Origin: Deltaproteobacteria bacterium
GTDB taxonomy: Bacteria; Myxococcota_A; UBA796; UBA2385
Length of the DNA stretch: 64,000 nt
NCBI GenBank assembly: GCA_018401435.1
Contig: JAGYJW010000027.1
Span: 1-64,000 of the forward strand
Direction: 5' to 3'
The position numbers and the translations under genes were made by a program. The notes under the pieces are model-generated. The model saw only the letters and a list, made by a program, of their open reading frames with translations. It ran no database searches and was not told where the DNA came from. The first letter of the stretch is position 1; each line of letters starts with the position of its first letter. Shown piece after piece: positions 45,065 to 53,108 of this stretch.

Positions 45065-46233
45065 CCCGTCAGGTCCTCCAGGGTGCTGGCCAGCAGGTCG
45101 GGGCTCATCAGCTTGTGATCGAGGTGGTGGGCGTCCCGAGGGTGGGCCGACCGGTAGGGTGGGCTGCGCAGGATCGCGCGCCACAGCGCCTTCAGCTTGA
45201 GGTCCTCCGCCAGGAAGGCCTCGCGCCAGGCGCTCAGCCGGTCGGTGTCGCCCAGGTCCATCGGCCGCCGCAGCAGCAGGGTCGCGGCCTGCTCCACCGC
45301 GCAGTCCACAAAGCCCGGGTCGTTGGCGATGGCATCGCCCAGGTCGGCCAGGCCGCCGATGGGTTGACCGAAATAGGCGGGGGGGGTGCCCGTGAGGCTG
45401 CGCCAGATGTCTTCGCGTTCGGGGTGGTAGTAGAGGAACTCGTCCACACCCGACTTGCGGGGCACGAAGACTCCCCCAAGGGCGGCGGCCAGGGGGTCGA
45501 GGCTGTTGTGGCAGCTGACGCAGGCGGGGTTGCTCTGGATGGCCTGCTCCACCACTTCGGGGTCGGACAGGTCCACCTCGCGGTCAAAGCGCACCTCGGC
45601 GTCCAGGTAGTCCCGGCAGAGCAAGATGCGGCTCACCTGGTTGGCCCGGGCGCGATCGGCGTTGTTGCGGCTGGTCTCGTAGCGCCACCACAGGCCGTTG
45701 GTGGACAGGGTGCCCGCGGCCGGGCGGCCATCGGTGTAGCGGGCCCGCCGCCAGCCGCTGCCGGCCTCGGCCTCGACGGGCCAGACCTCCGCCAGCTGGT
45801 CCTCCACCTGGGTCCAGTCCGCCGTGACGATGGTGGTCCAGGGCAGGTCGGTGGCGGCCACCTCGGCCAGGATGCGCAGGGGCTCCTCTCCCACGGCGCG
45901 GGCCCAAGCATCTTCGCTGCTCAGCCCCAGCTCTTCGGCGCTGGCCTGCGTCTCGTCACCCACCGTGTTCCAGATCTCGCCATAGCTGGCCACCACGCGC
46001 TCGCGGAAGCGCGCATCCTCCAGAAAGGCGTCCACCGTGGCGTCCAGGCGGTCGGGATGGGCGCGGATGGCCGCCAGCTCCTCCAGGCTGGGGCGCACCC
46101 CCCGCAGGTCCAGGCTGCTGCGGGCCAGCAAGAAGGCGGCCTGGTCGGGGTCCAGGCCCGTGGGTGCCGAATCGGCCGGCGCAGGGCCGTCGGCGCAGGC
46201 CCAAAGCAAGAGACCCGGCAGGGCGCGCATCAT
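44701..46233 (-). CDS. Cytochrome-c-type lipoprotein with DUF1549/DUF1588-like regions, copy 2 (3' end lost)
   Basis: The ATG overlaps the upstream stop (ATGA). The lipobox is LLLWAC. It is a clear paralogue of the gene at 48795-50375: both share SLDLRGVRPS near the N-terminus, the GRPA-G-L-NG-WWRY block, SRILLCRDYL and the heme-binding CVSCHNSLDPLA. The N-terminal part resembles the DUF1549 region of planctomycete-type proteins and the CxxCH part the DUF1588 region, which together suggest an electron-transfer or heme-binding surface enzyme. At about 44800 the similarity stops after ARLHERLLSRPPT. The last 25 or so residues are antisense readthrough, so 35-40 native residues are missing. It is the last gene of the six-gene operon. 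Confidence 0.72.
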   Translation of the reverse strand: MMRALPGLLLWACADGPAPADSAPTGLDPDQAAFLLARSSLDLRGVRPSLEELAAIRAHPDRLDATVDAFLEDARFRERVVASYGEIWNTVGDETQASAEELGLSSEDAWARAVGEEPLRILAEVAATDLPWTTIVTADWTQVEDQLAEVWPVEAEAGSGWRRARYTDGRPAAGTLSTNGLWWRYETSRNNADRARANQVSRILLCRDYLDAEVRFDREVDLSDPEVVEQAIQSNPACVSCHNSLDPLAAALGGVFVPRKSGVDEFLYYHPEREDIWRSLTGTPPAYFGQPIGGLADLGDAIANDPGFVDCAVEQAATLLLRRPMDLGDTDRLSAWREAFLAEDLKLKALWRAILRSPPYRSAHPRDAHHLDHKLMSPDLLASTLEDLTGYRFRRDGVDMLRNADLGLRALAGGGDGRFATGISQAVGPTQWMVQEQLAQGAGWHLVHDGAEHLPDIDATADPTAQPGAIARLHERLLSRPPTGRAGTTWMSVGPTVACWPPRSTETVRA

Positions 46234-47117
46234 GGGCGTGCCGCCACGAGCAGGGGGGCCAGGTCCAGGCAGAGGGCGCCGCCATCCTGGTCCGTCGCGC
46301 AGGCCTGGCAGCTGGGGTCGGCCTCGTCAAAGACAAGCTCCACGCGGGCACCCTCGGTTCCCAAGACCACCAGGGAGCCCCCCACTGAACAGTCCGACCC
46401 ATCCTGTGTCAGCTGAAGATGCCGGGCGCTGACGCCGAGGATGCCGTCGGGCAGGCTGGGGTCTCGGGAGAGCCCCCCCTCTACCGTCACGGCGGTGCGC
46501 CCCGCCGTCTGTTCGCCAAGGGTGCGCAGCGACAGGCTGGCGCCTCCGTCCAGCCAGCTGGGCGCAAGCCAGGCGCCCTCGTGGAGAAAGCTGCCAAAGA
46601 GCCAGCTGTCGCGTTCGAAGCGGCCATCCACCGTTCGCTCGGACAGCTCGCCATAGCCGTCGATGTCCAGGGTCGCGCCCGAGGGGTGGCCGATCCGTGC
46701 ATTGGTGATGAACTCGCCGTATTGGTCCCACCGCTCCTCGCCCACCATGATGTTGGAGAGCCAGGCGAACTGGCTGCGCCCCACAAAGGCCCACCCCGAC
46801 GCGGTGGTGCAGTCATTGGACCAGCCATCGGTCACGCCCACCGCTGGATAGGGTGCCGGGCAGCTTGAATTGCCCTGCCGGTTCGCTTCGGCCACCGCCT
46901 CGTAGAGCGGATGGGGCACGATGGCTGCGATGGCCCCGACGCCGGCCTGGGCGCCGGCCGCGATCAGGGCGGCATCCAGGGTGGGCGCGGGGCGGTCGCC
47001 GGGCCCGGCATAGGCGCTGGGATCACCGCCGCTGTCGGTGCCCTGGGCCACCGGGGAGTCGGCAGACGGGGGCCCCGCGCAGGCGCTCGCCAGCCAGAGG
47101 AGCCCCAGGCGCCTCAA
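46230..47117 (-). CDS. Lipoprotein with conserved cysteines, copy 2 of the pair partner
   Basis: 295 residues from a TTG overlapping the cytochrome gene stop (TTGA, 47117-47114) with AGGAGG upstream, giving the lipobox LLWLASAC. It is a diverged paralogue of the product at 50372-51364. Both have an early S/DCP...W.NDC/DRC pair, long beta-rich middles, and an end with C-x-x-C (CQAC here) followed by C-x-D-x-x-P-L-L. Each copy is directly followed by a cytochrome-type lipoprotein gene. The paired cysteines look like disulfides or a metal site. Outer-membrane lipoprotein location is inferred. No named family is recognised. Confidence 0.7.
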   Translation of the reverse strand: MRRLGLLWLASACAGPPSADSPVAQGTDSGGDPSAYAGPGDRPAPTLDAALIAAGAQAGVGAIAAIVPHPLYEAVAEANRQGNSSCPAPYPAVGVTDGWSNDCTTASGWAFVGRSQFAWLSNIMVGEERWDQYGEFITNARIGHPSGATLDIDGYGELSERTVDGRFERDSWLFGSFLHEGAWLAPSWLDGGASLSLRTLGEQTAGRTAVTVEGGLSRDPSLPDGILGVSARHLQLTQDGSDCSVGGSLVVLGTEGARVELVFDEADPSCQACATDQDGGALCLDLAPLLVAARP

Positions 47118-47512
47118 GTGCCCTCCTCGGCGCATTCCAGCCACCAACGCAGCTTCTGGCGGTCCTGGTCGCTGATGCCCCCCGCCGGCGGCATGGTGGG
47201 CGGATCGACGGCGCTGCGGGCCAGCACGCGATCGCGTTGGGCCCAGACCTCGGCTGCGCTGTCGAAGCTCACGGTGGGGGGGGCGCCAAAGCGCTCTGCG
47301 CTGGTGCTGGCGTGGCAGCCCTGGCAGAAGTGGGTGGTGAAGCCCTGCCCGAAGTTGTTCCAGGTGACGATGGGCGCCTCTTCACAGGAGAGGCTGGCCC
47401 AATCGACGGCGGCGGTATCCCAGGCCTCGGAGGTCGGGCCGCTGCCGCTGTCTGCAGCGTCCTCTTTGCAGGCCAGCAGAACCAACAAGGTGAGGGCGGC
47501 GAGCGGCCTCAT
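47114..47512 (-). CDS. Small c-type cytochrome lipoprotein
   Basis: 132 residues. The lipobox (TLLVLLAC, Cys15) is followed by an acidic Ser/Gly/Asp linker. A single heme-binding CQGCH (Cys63, Cys66, His67) and a later PPTMPPAGG, whose Met could be the sixth ligand, define a class I cytochrome c. The end has a helix WWLECAEE. The start overlaps the DUF1501 stop (ATGA), and its own stop overlaps the next start. It probably carries electrons to or from the operon's larger heme proteins. Confidence 0.8.
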   Translation of the reverse strand: MRPLAALTLLVLLACKEDAADSGSGPTSEAWDTAAVDWASLSCEEAPIVTWNNFGQGFTTHFCQGCHASTSAERFGAPPTVSFDSAAEVWAQRDRVLARSAVDPPTMPPAGGISDQDRQKLRWWLECAEEGT

Positions 47513-48792
47513 GCCAGGGCCCCCAGGATGGGCGAGTATTCGGGCAGGCTGGGCACCGGGCCCACGTCGGCCAGCTCCAGCAGGGTGGCACCAAAGATGG
47601 CCGGCGTGAGGTCCCGCCCACCGTCGTCGCGATCGGCCGAGGCGAGATCCAGCCTGTGGCCGTAGAAGAGATCGTCGTAGCCGCCGATGACCCGGCCGGC
47701 GTCCAGGCCCGGTCCCACCAGCAGGGCCGAGGTGTGCGCCCAGTGGTCCTTGCCTTTGGCGAGGTTCTCCTGGGGAGTGCGCCCCATCTCCGAGATCACG
47801 ACCACCACCGTCTCTTCGGCCAGCGTTGGGGTTGTGACTCCCGCGCTGCCCTGCAAGGCATCCATCAAGGCCAGCAGCCCGTCGAAGAGGTCCACGAAGT
47901 TGACGTGCTGCTTGTTGTCGTTGTCTTCGTGGCTGTCCCAGGTCAGGCGCTCAAAGGACAGGGTGATGCAGCGGCTGAGGCCCAGGCCCAGCAGCTCGGT
48001 GGCCACCCGAATCTGGCTGTCGAAGCTGCCATCCGTCAACCAGTGCACATCGTTGACGCGGTCCTTCATGGTGCCGGCCCGCTCCATGGATCGCGCATAA
48101 TCGGCCAGCAAGGCCTGGCGCCGGCGGTCGGTGGACCGGGCCAGGCGCTCGGCGTTGGCCTGCTGGCTGTGGCGATCCAGCAGGGCCTTCAGCGCGCTCT
48201 CCGGCGGATCCACCGGCAGGTCCGACTCGCCCAGAATGGAGCCGTCCAGCAGCTTTCCGACCTGTCCATTGTCGCCTATCTGCACCACGCTGCCCCCCAG
48301 CAGGCCGGGCATGGAGCGCCCGCCGGCGATGACATGGGGCAGGCCGAAGGCGTCGGCCCGGGCGTGGGCGATGACGGTGGGCCAGTCCGCCGCCGTCTCG
48401 CGGTTGCTGCCGGTCAGGGCCAGCCGCTCGCAGATGCGGTGGTTGACGCTGGGCACCCGCAGGCCATTGATGATCAGGCAGCGGTCGGCGTGGGTCTCAA
48501 AGAACTGGCGCACGCCGGGACGGTCGGGGTGGTCCATGAAGCGCAGATCGCCGATACTGGCCGGCTGCGCGGCGTCTTCGAAGTCCACATGGGGGTTGTC
48601 GACGCTGGTGGCAAAGACCCGGGTGGTGTCCCAGCCGCCAAAGATGCGCACGAAGATGAAGCGCAGATCCCGTCGAGAGGGGGCGGCCCGGCCCGGCCCG
48701 GACCACAGCCCGGCGCCGGCCAGCCCGGCCCCGGCCAGACCCAGGCTGGCAGCGGAGAGCAAGGCGCGGCGGCTGAGGGGGGGCGGTGGCAT
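47509..48792 (-). CDS. Tat-exported DUF1501 family protein
   Basis: 427 residues from ATG 48792. A twin-arginine signal (SRRALLSAASLGLAGAG) is followed by the alkaline-phosphatase-like DUF1501 fold: FVRIFGGWDTTRVFA, GGRSMPGLL, LSFERLTWDSHEDN, a repeat-like ETVVVVISEMGRTP and DHWAHTSALLVGPGL. The family has a sulfatase/phosphatase-like core of unknown activity and commonly lies beside heme c or DUF1549/1588 genes in Planctomycetes and Myxococcota, exactly as here. It follows the cytochrome gene copy 1 by two bases. Substrate is unknown. Confidence 0.85.
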   Translation of the reverse strand: MPPPPLSRRALLSAASLGLAGAGLAGAGLWSGPGRAAPSRRDLRFIFVRIFGGWDTTRVFATSVDNPHVDFEDAAQPASIGDLRFMDHPDRPGVRQFFETHADRCLIINGLRVPSVNHRICERLALTGSNRETAADWPTVIAHARADAFGLPHVIAGGRSMPGLLGGSVVQIGDNGQVGKLLDGSILGESDLPVDPPESALKALLDRHSQQANAERLARSTDRRRQALLADYARSMERAGTMKDRVNDVHWLTDGSFDSQIRVATELLGLGLSRCITLSFERLTWDSHEDNDNKQHVNFVDLFDGLLALMDALQGSAGVTTPTLAEETVVVVISEMGRTPQENLAKGKDHWAHTSALLVGPGLDAGRVIGGYDDLFYGHRLDLASADRDDGGRDLTPAIFGATLLELADVGPVPSLPEYSPILGALA

Positions 48793-48794
48793 CG

Positions 48795-50375
48795 TCAGTA
48801 GACCAGGAAGTCGGGGTGGCGCAGCATCCAGGCCAGGACCAGCGTCCAGGCGGTCGCGGGCGAGCCGCTCAGGGCGAAGGCCTCGGTCCACAAGGCCTCG
48901 GCCTGCAGCCGGAGGGGGCTGCCGAATGCGGGCTGCGTTGCGAGAACCCGCAGAAAGAGGCGATCGAGCTGGGTTTGAAAGGCGAGATCGCCGGGCCGGG
49001 CGTCCATGCCCACCGTGAGCAGGCTGGCATTGGCCGGATCGGCCACATCGGCCTGCACCCGCCAGCTTGCCGCGGCCTCGGCCATCCGCTCCACCACCAG
49101 GCTGAGCGTTGGGGTGGGCGCGACCACGGCGTCGCCGTCAAAAGCAGGCCCGTCGCCCCCCGCCATGGTGCGCAAACCGAAGAGGTCGGTGGCGAAGGCG
49201 TCGCGCTCCTCCACGGTGAAGCGAAAGCCGGTGAGATCCTCAACTTGGGATGCGTAGAGGTCGGCGGTCACCAGCTTGGCGGTGGTGGCGCCCTCCGTGT
49301 CTTCATCCAACACGAGGTAGCGGGGATCCATCACCAGGGACCGCACCAGGCTGCGCAGACTCAGGCCCCCTTGCAGAAAGGCCTCGCGGTGGCGGCTGAT
49401 ATCGTCGATATCGCCCAGGCCGGCCGGGCGGCTGAGGAGCTGTTCGAAGCTGCGCTCCACCGCGCAATCGATGAGACGGGGGTCGGCCGCCATGCTGCGA
49501 CCCAGATCGGCCAGGGTCTCGCCCTCCTGGCCCATATAGCCGGGGGGGACGCCCGAATAGACCTCCCAATCCAGCTCGCGCTCGGCGTGGTAGGAGGACT
49601 GCTCGGCGGGGCTGAAGTTGAAGTGGTTGTAGAATCCCCAGAAGTAGCTGGCCAGGGGGTCCAGGCTGCTGTGGCAGGTCACGCAGGCGTCGGCGGTGCG
49701 CAGCGCGTGGTTGACGGCCTCCTCGTCGAGCAGGTCGAGGTCGGCGTCGCCTTCGATGGTCTCTTCGAGGTAGTCCCGACAGAGCAGGATGCGGCTGACG
49801 GCATTCGCGCGGCCGCGATTCGCGTTGCTTTGGGTCGAATCGTATCGCCACCACATGCCGTTGGTGGCCAGGACCCCCACCGCCGGGCGACCATCGAGGT
49901 AGGAAACCCGCCGCCAGCCCGTCTCGCCGATAGGGTAGTCCGTGGGGTAGAACTCAGCCAGGACGTGGTTGATGACGGTCCAATCGCCCGTCACCAGCGT
50001 GGGGTAGGGCAGGTCTTGTTGGGCCACCTCGGCCAGCACACGCAGGGGCTCCTGTCCGATGGACTCCAGCATCGCGAGGATGTCGGTCACCGGGTAGGTG
50101 GCCTGGCCATGGTCGGCCTCCACCACGGGGGTGCGCCAGACGCCGGCCATCAGGGCGGCGTAGCGCTCGCCGAAGCGCTCCCCTTGCAGATAGCCCTCCA
50201 CCAGATCGGGGAGGCGGTCGGGGTCGGCCATCACGGCGCGCAGGTCGCCCTCGGAGGGCCGCACGCCGCGCAGATCCAGGCTGGCCCGGGTGAGGGCCGC
50301 CAGGGCGCGGTCGGTGGACGGCGGGGCCGGGTCGGCGCAACCCAACCCAACCAGCAGCCAGAGCGGCGCCCTCAA
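48795..50375 (-). CDS. Cytochrome-c-type lipoprotein with DUF1549/DUF1588-like regions, copy 1
   Basis: 526 residues from a TTG overlapping the previous stop (TTGA, 50375-50372) with GGGAG upstream. It gives the lipobox LLVGLGC; a GTG at 50384 is the alternative. Domains in order: a DUF1549-like start (ASLDLRGVRPSEGDLRAV and GERFGERYAALMAGVW), a middle with GRPAVGVLATNGMWWRY, SRILLCRDYL, then a heme site CVTCHSSLDPLAS, and a helical end finishing LAWMLRHPDFLVY, the form usual for the family. It is the intact model for the truncated copy at 44701. Probably an outer, electron-linked enzyme or adaptor. Confidence 0.78.
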   Translation of the reverse strand: MRAPLWLLVGLGCADPAPPSTDRALAALTRASLDLRGVRPSEGDLRAVMADPDRLPDLVEGYLQGERFGERYAALMAGVWRTPVVEADHGQATYPVTDILAMLESIGQEPLRVLAEVAQQDLPYPTLVTGDWTVINHVLAEFYPTDYPIGETGWRRVSYLDGRPAVGVLATNGMWWRYDSTQSNANRGRANAVSRILLCRDYLEETIEGDADLDLLDEEAVNHALRTADACVTCHSSLDPLASYFWGFYNHFNFSPAEQSSYHAERELDWEVYSGVPPGYMGQEGETLADLGRSMAADPRLIDCAVERSFEQLLSRPAGLGDIDDISRHREAFLQGGLSLRSLVRSLVMDPRYLVLDEDTEGATTAKLVTADLYASQVEDLTGFRFTVEERDAFATDLFGLRTMAGGDGPAFDGDAVVAPTPTLSLVVERMAEAAASWRVQADVADPANASLLTVGMDARPGDLAFQTQLDRLFLRVLATQPAFGSPLRLQAEALWTEAFALSGSPATAWTLVLAWMLRHPDFLVY

Positions 50376-51364
50376 CGCTCCCACGGGTGGCCTCCAGGCC
50401 AGGAGAGCAAGGGGGAGAAGTCCGCGCAGACGAGCCCCACTTCTTCATCTTCGCGCAGGGCATCGCCGCAGCCATCGCAAGCGGCGTCGTCTGGGCCCGG
50501 GGCACCGAAGGACACGGTGGTCCAGTCGCCGTCCGGGCCGCGCAAGCGCAGGCTGCCGCTGGGTTCCAGGGCGCAATCCCGGGGCCCGTTGGACAGGCGC
50601 AGATTTTCGAGGCGGGCGGCCGCGACCGGGCCGGGCAGACGCCCGATGGCGCCGTGAAGCTCGACCACCTGGGAGCCGCCGGGCAGGGTGGCGTAGCGGT
50701 AGTAGATCTCGCTGGTGACCGGCTCCTGCACCCAGGTCCCGGTGGCTTCGTCGCCGGAGTAGAGGAAGTCTCCGTAGACGAAGCCCTGGAAGGCGTGCAC
50801 GACGCCCTCGGGCGAGGACTCCTCCACCTCCTGGTACATGACGTCGCCGAAGTTCTGGAGCAGGCGCCCATCGGGGAAGCGCAGCACGGCATGGCCCGAG
50901 AGCCAGGAGAACTCGGCCATATAGAGGTTGGATTCGGGTTCGGTCCACCGACCGCCGCGCAGGTTCAGGGTCCAACCCACATACTCGGTGCCATTGGGCG
51001 CCGTGCAGCGGTCATTCCAGTAGTCCTGCCCATTGTGTTCCTGCATCAAGGGGCAGTCGCCGCCCTGGTTGGACCAGAACTGGAGCGTCCAGATGTCGTG
51101 GTAGAAGAGGGGATCCTGGCGGTGAAGGTAGGCCACCAGCTCTTGTGTGCCCTCGGCGAGCTGGGCGGCGTCCAGGGCGGTGGGCGCCTGGGTGGATGCT
51201 GAATCGGGCACATAGGCCGAGGGCTGCGAGATGCGGTCGACGGCGGCCGCCCCGCCCGCGTCCGCGGGCGCCTGGGCCTGGCATGCGGCCAGCAGCACCA
51301 GCGCGCTGCCCCCCATGAGCGGGCGGGCGATGGCAAAGCGCGGTGCGAGCGATGGGTGAAGCAT
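50372..51364 (-). CDS. Lipoprotein with conserved cysteines, copy 1; first gene of the operon
   Basis: 330 residues. ATG 51364 leads to a lipobox, ALVLLAAC, about residue 28. It is paralogous to 46230-47117 by the shared Cys layout (GGDCP, NDRCTAPNG, and the final CDGC and VCADFSPLL), with a largely beta-strand middle (GFVYGDFLYSGDEATGTW). A promoter-like sequence stands ten bases upstream, so the leader would be very short. The order is lipoprotein, cytochrome, DUF1501, small cytochrome, lipoprotein, cytochrome. I infer a secreted redox complex; the chemistry is unknown. Confidence 0.72.
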   Translation of the reverse strand: MLHPSLAPRFAIARPLMGGSALVLLAACQAQAPADAGGAAAVDRISQPSAYVPDSASTQAPTALDAAQLAEGTQELVAYLHRQDPLFYHDIWTLQFWSNQGGDCPLMQEHNGQDYWNDRCTAPNGTEYVGWTLNLRGGRWTEPESNLYMAEFSWLSGHAVLRFPDGRLLQNFGDVMYQEVEESSPEGVVHAFQGFVYGDFLYSGDEATGTWVQEPVTSEIYYRYATLPGGSQVVELHGAIGRLPGPVAAARLENLRLSNGPRDCALEPSGSLRLRGPDGDWTTVSFGAPGPDDAACDGCGDALREDEEVGLVCADFSPLLSWPGGHPWER

Positions 51365-51373
51365 CACCCCCCG

Positions 51374-51400
51374 AGTATAGCGCAGGCGGGTTGATGTCAG
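51374..51400 (-). promoter_or_regulatory. Putative sigma70-type promoter of the DUF1501/cytochrome operon
   Basis: On the minus strand CTGACA (51400-51395) is followed after 15 bases by TATACT (51379-51374), close to TTGACA and TATAAT although the spacer is two short of ideal. In such GC-rich DNA an A/T-rich hexamer just before an operon start is notable. The ATG at 51364 would lie about three bases after the usual start point, implying a nearly leaderless message. Confidence 0.35.
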
Positions 51401-51407
51401 CGCCTCG

Positions 51408-51650
51408 TCAAGTCGCGTTGCGCTCCACGAAGGCGAGGATGCGCGCGATGGAGTCAAAATTTTCCAGCGTCACCTCCTGCCAGGCCACCCTTCGGCCACA
51501 GCGGTCTTCGACAAAGCTGATGAGGTCGAGGAGGATCAAGGAGTCCAGGCGACCCTCGCTGAAGAGCAGGGCGTCGGTGGACAGCCCGTCGGGGCTCAGG
51601 CCGGCCTCTGTCACCAGCCACTGGCGAAGGGTCTCGTCGGTGAGGCTCAT
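51408..51650 (-). CDS. Acyl/aminoacyl carrier protein (DltC-like)
   Basis: 80 residues, the size of DltC. The four-helix carrier fold has the phosphopantetheine site in EGRLDSLILLDLISFVE, with Ser as the prosthetic-group attachment point. The following helix (NFDSIARILAFVE) is typical. The ATG overlaps the stop of the adenylating-enzyme gene (ATGA), placing it last in the operon. It should receive the activated acid from that enzyme and present it to the MBOAT protein. Confidence 0.82.
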   Translation of the reverse strand: MSLTDETLRQWLVTEAGLSPDGLSTDALLFSEGRLDSLILLDLISFVEDRCGRRVAWQEVTLENFDSIARILAFVERNAT

Positions 51651-53108
51651 GGCTGCTCCAGGATCGGATCTCGGGAGAGGGCCAGGGCGGCTGCGATGGC
51701 GCGGCGGTCCCGTTTGCCATTGGCCTGGACCGGCCAGGCCCCCCGCCATTCAACCACGCGGCTGGGCACCATGTAGCCAGGCAGGCGGGCCCGGCACCAG
51801 CGGCGCAGGGCCGCCCCATCCCTCTCCTGCTGCCCTGCACCGCCGCCACCAGGCGCAAATCGCCCGTGGCCTCGGCGAGGGCCACCACCACGGCATCGGT
51901 CACCCCTGGGGCGGCCAGCAGGCAGTCCTCACCAGACAGGGCCCACCCGGAAGCCGCCGATCTTGACGACGTCGTCGGTTCGCCCCTCGAAGATCAGCTC
52001 ACCGTCCATCTCTTGATGGACCCGGTCGCCGGTCCACCAGCCGGGCGCCCCCCCCAGGGCCGGGCAGGGCTGGGGCGGCCGGGCGTCCACCCGCTCCGGG
52101 CAAGCCGGCGCCCCCATGGACCAGCTCGCCGCTTTGCCCAGGGGGAAGGGGCTGTCCGGCCGGGTCCACCACCACCAGCTGCACCCCCGGAAAGGGTCGG
52201 CCCAGCGCGCCGGTCGGAGGCAGGCCGGTGTCGACCTGACCCGCTGCTGCGCAGCACCTCGGTCTGCCCGTAGTAGAGCACCCGCCGGGCCTGGGGCAGC
52301 AGGGCCCCAAGGCGCGCCAGCTGCGCCCGATCCGGCCGCCCTCCCGCGCTGGTCACCCGGCGAAGGCGGCCCAGGTCGCGCGGCGCCTGCTCCTGCACGT
52401 CCAACAGCGGGCCGAGCATGCCTGGAACCACCGCCAACACGGTGCAGCCGGCCGCCTCGAGCTGCTCCAGGATGCTGGCTGGCAGCGGCGATCGGTGCAA
52501 GACGCAAGCCCCGCCGGCCGCGATCAGGCGCTCTCAGCTGGCTTAGCCGTAGTGAAAGGACAGGGGCAGCAGGCCCAGGCTGCGGTCCGAGGGGTCCAGC
52601 GCGAGGTCCTGGGCGATGGCCTGGGCGCAGCGGGCGAGGCTGATGCTGCGATGCAGCACCAGCTTGGGCGGGCCGGTGCTGCCCGAACTGAGCCACAGGC
52701 TGCCGGCAGGGGCGGCGGGGCCCCGGCGGCCCCGGAGGGGCGGCGTCGGTGGCAGGGACGCCTTCGGGCGGCGGCCCCTCGCCCGACCAGGCCACGGCCG
52801 CGAGCCCGCACCAGGAGCGCCTCCCGCTGGGCACCCGTCCAGCCCGGGTGCAGGGCCAGGGGCCAGAGGCCCGCCCAGGCCGCGGCGAGCAGCTCCACCA
52901 CCAGGCCCTCCCGGTTGGCCCCTTGCACCGCCAGCACGGCGCCGGGGCGCAGGCCCTGGGCGCGCAGGGCCCCCGCCCTGCAGGCGACCGCCTCGGCCAG
53001 GTCCGCGTAGCTCCAGCGCCGATCCCCATCGACGAGGGCGAGGGCGCCACCCTGGTTCTTCGCCTGGGTCTGGAGCAGCTGCGCGATGCCCGTCACTCCA
53101 GTCTCCAT
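51647..53108 (-). pseudogene. AMP-forming adenylating enzyme (DltA-like), frame broken by many indels
   Basis: It starts at ATG 53108 (16-base overlap with the MBOAT gene) or at GTG 53096 (GTGA overlap). Signature motifs of the ANL superfamily are all present but in different frames: WSYADLAEAVACRAGAL near the start; the P-loop SSGSTGPPKLVLHRS at about 52690-52650; LYYGQTE at about 52275-52258; ELVHGG; GDRVHQEMDGELIFEGRTDDVVKIGG at about 52030-51950; and GYMVPSR ... ANGKRDRR with the catalytic Lys at about 51760-51690. At least seven one-base shifts are needed. Between them the protein sense is well kept, arguing for consensus error rather than decay. It would charge the carrier protein with a small acid, D-alanine in DltA but unknown here. 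Confidence 0.75.
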
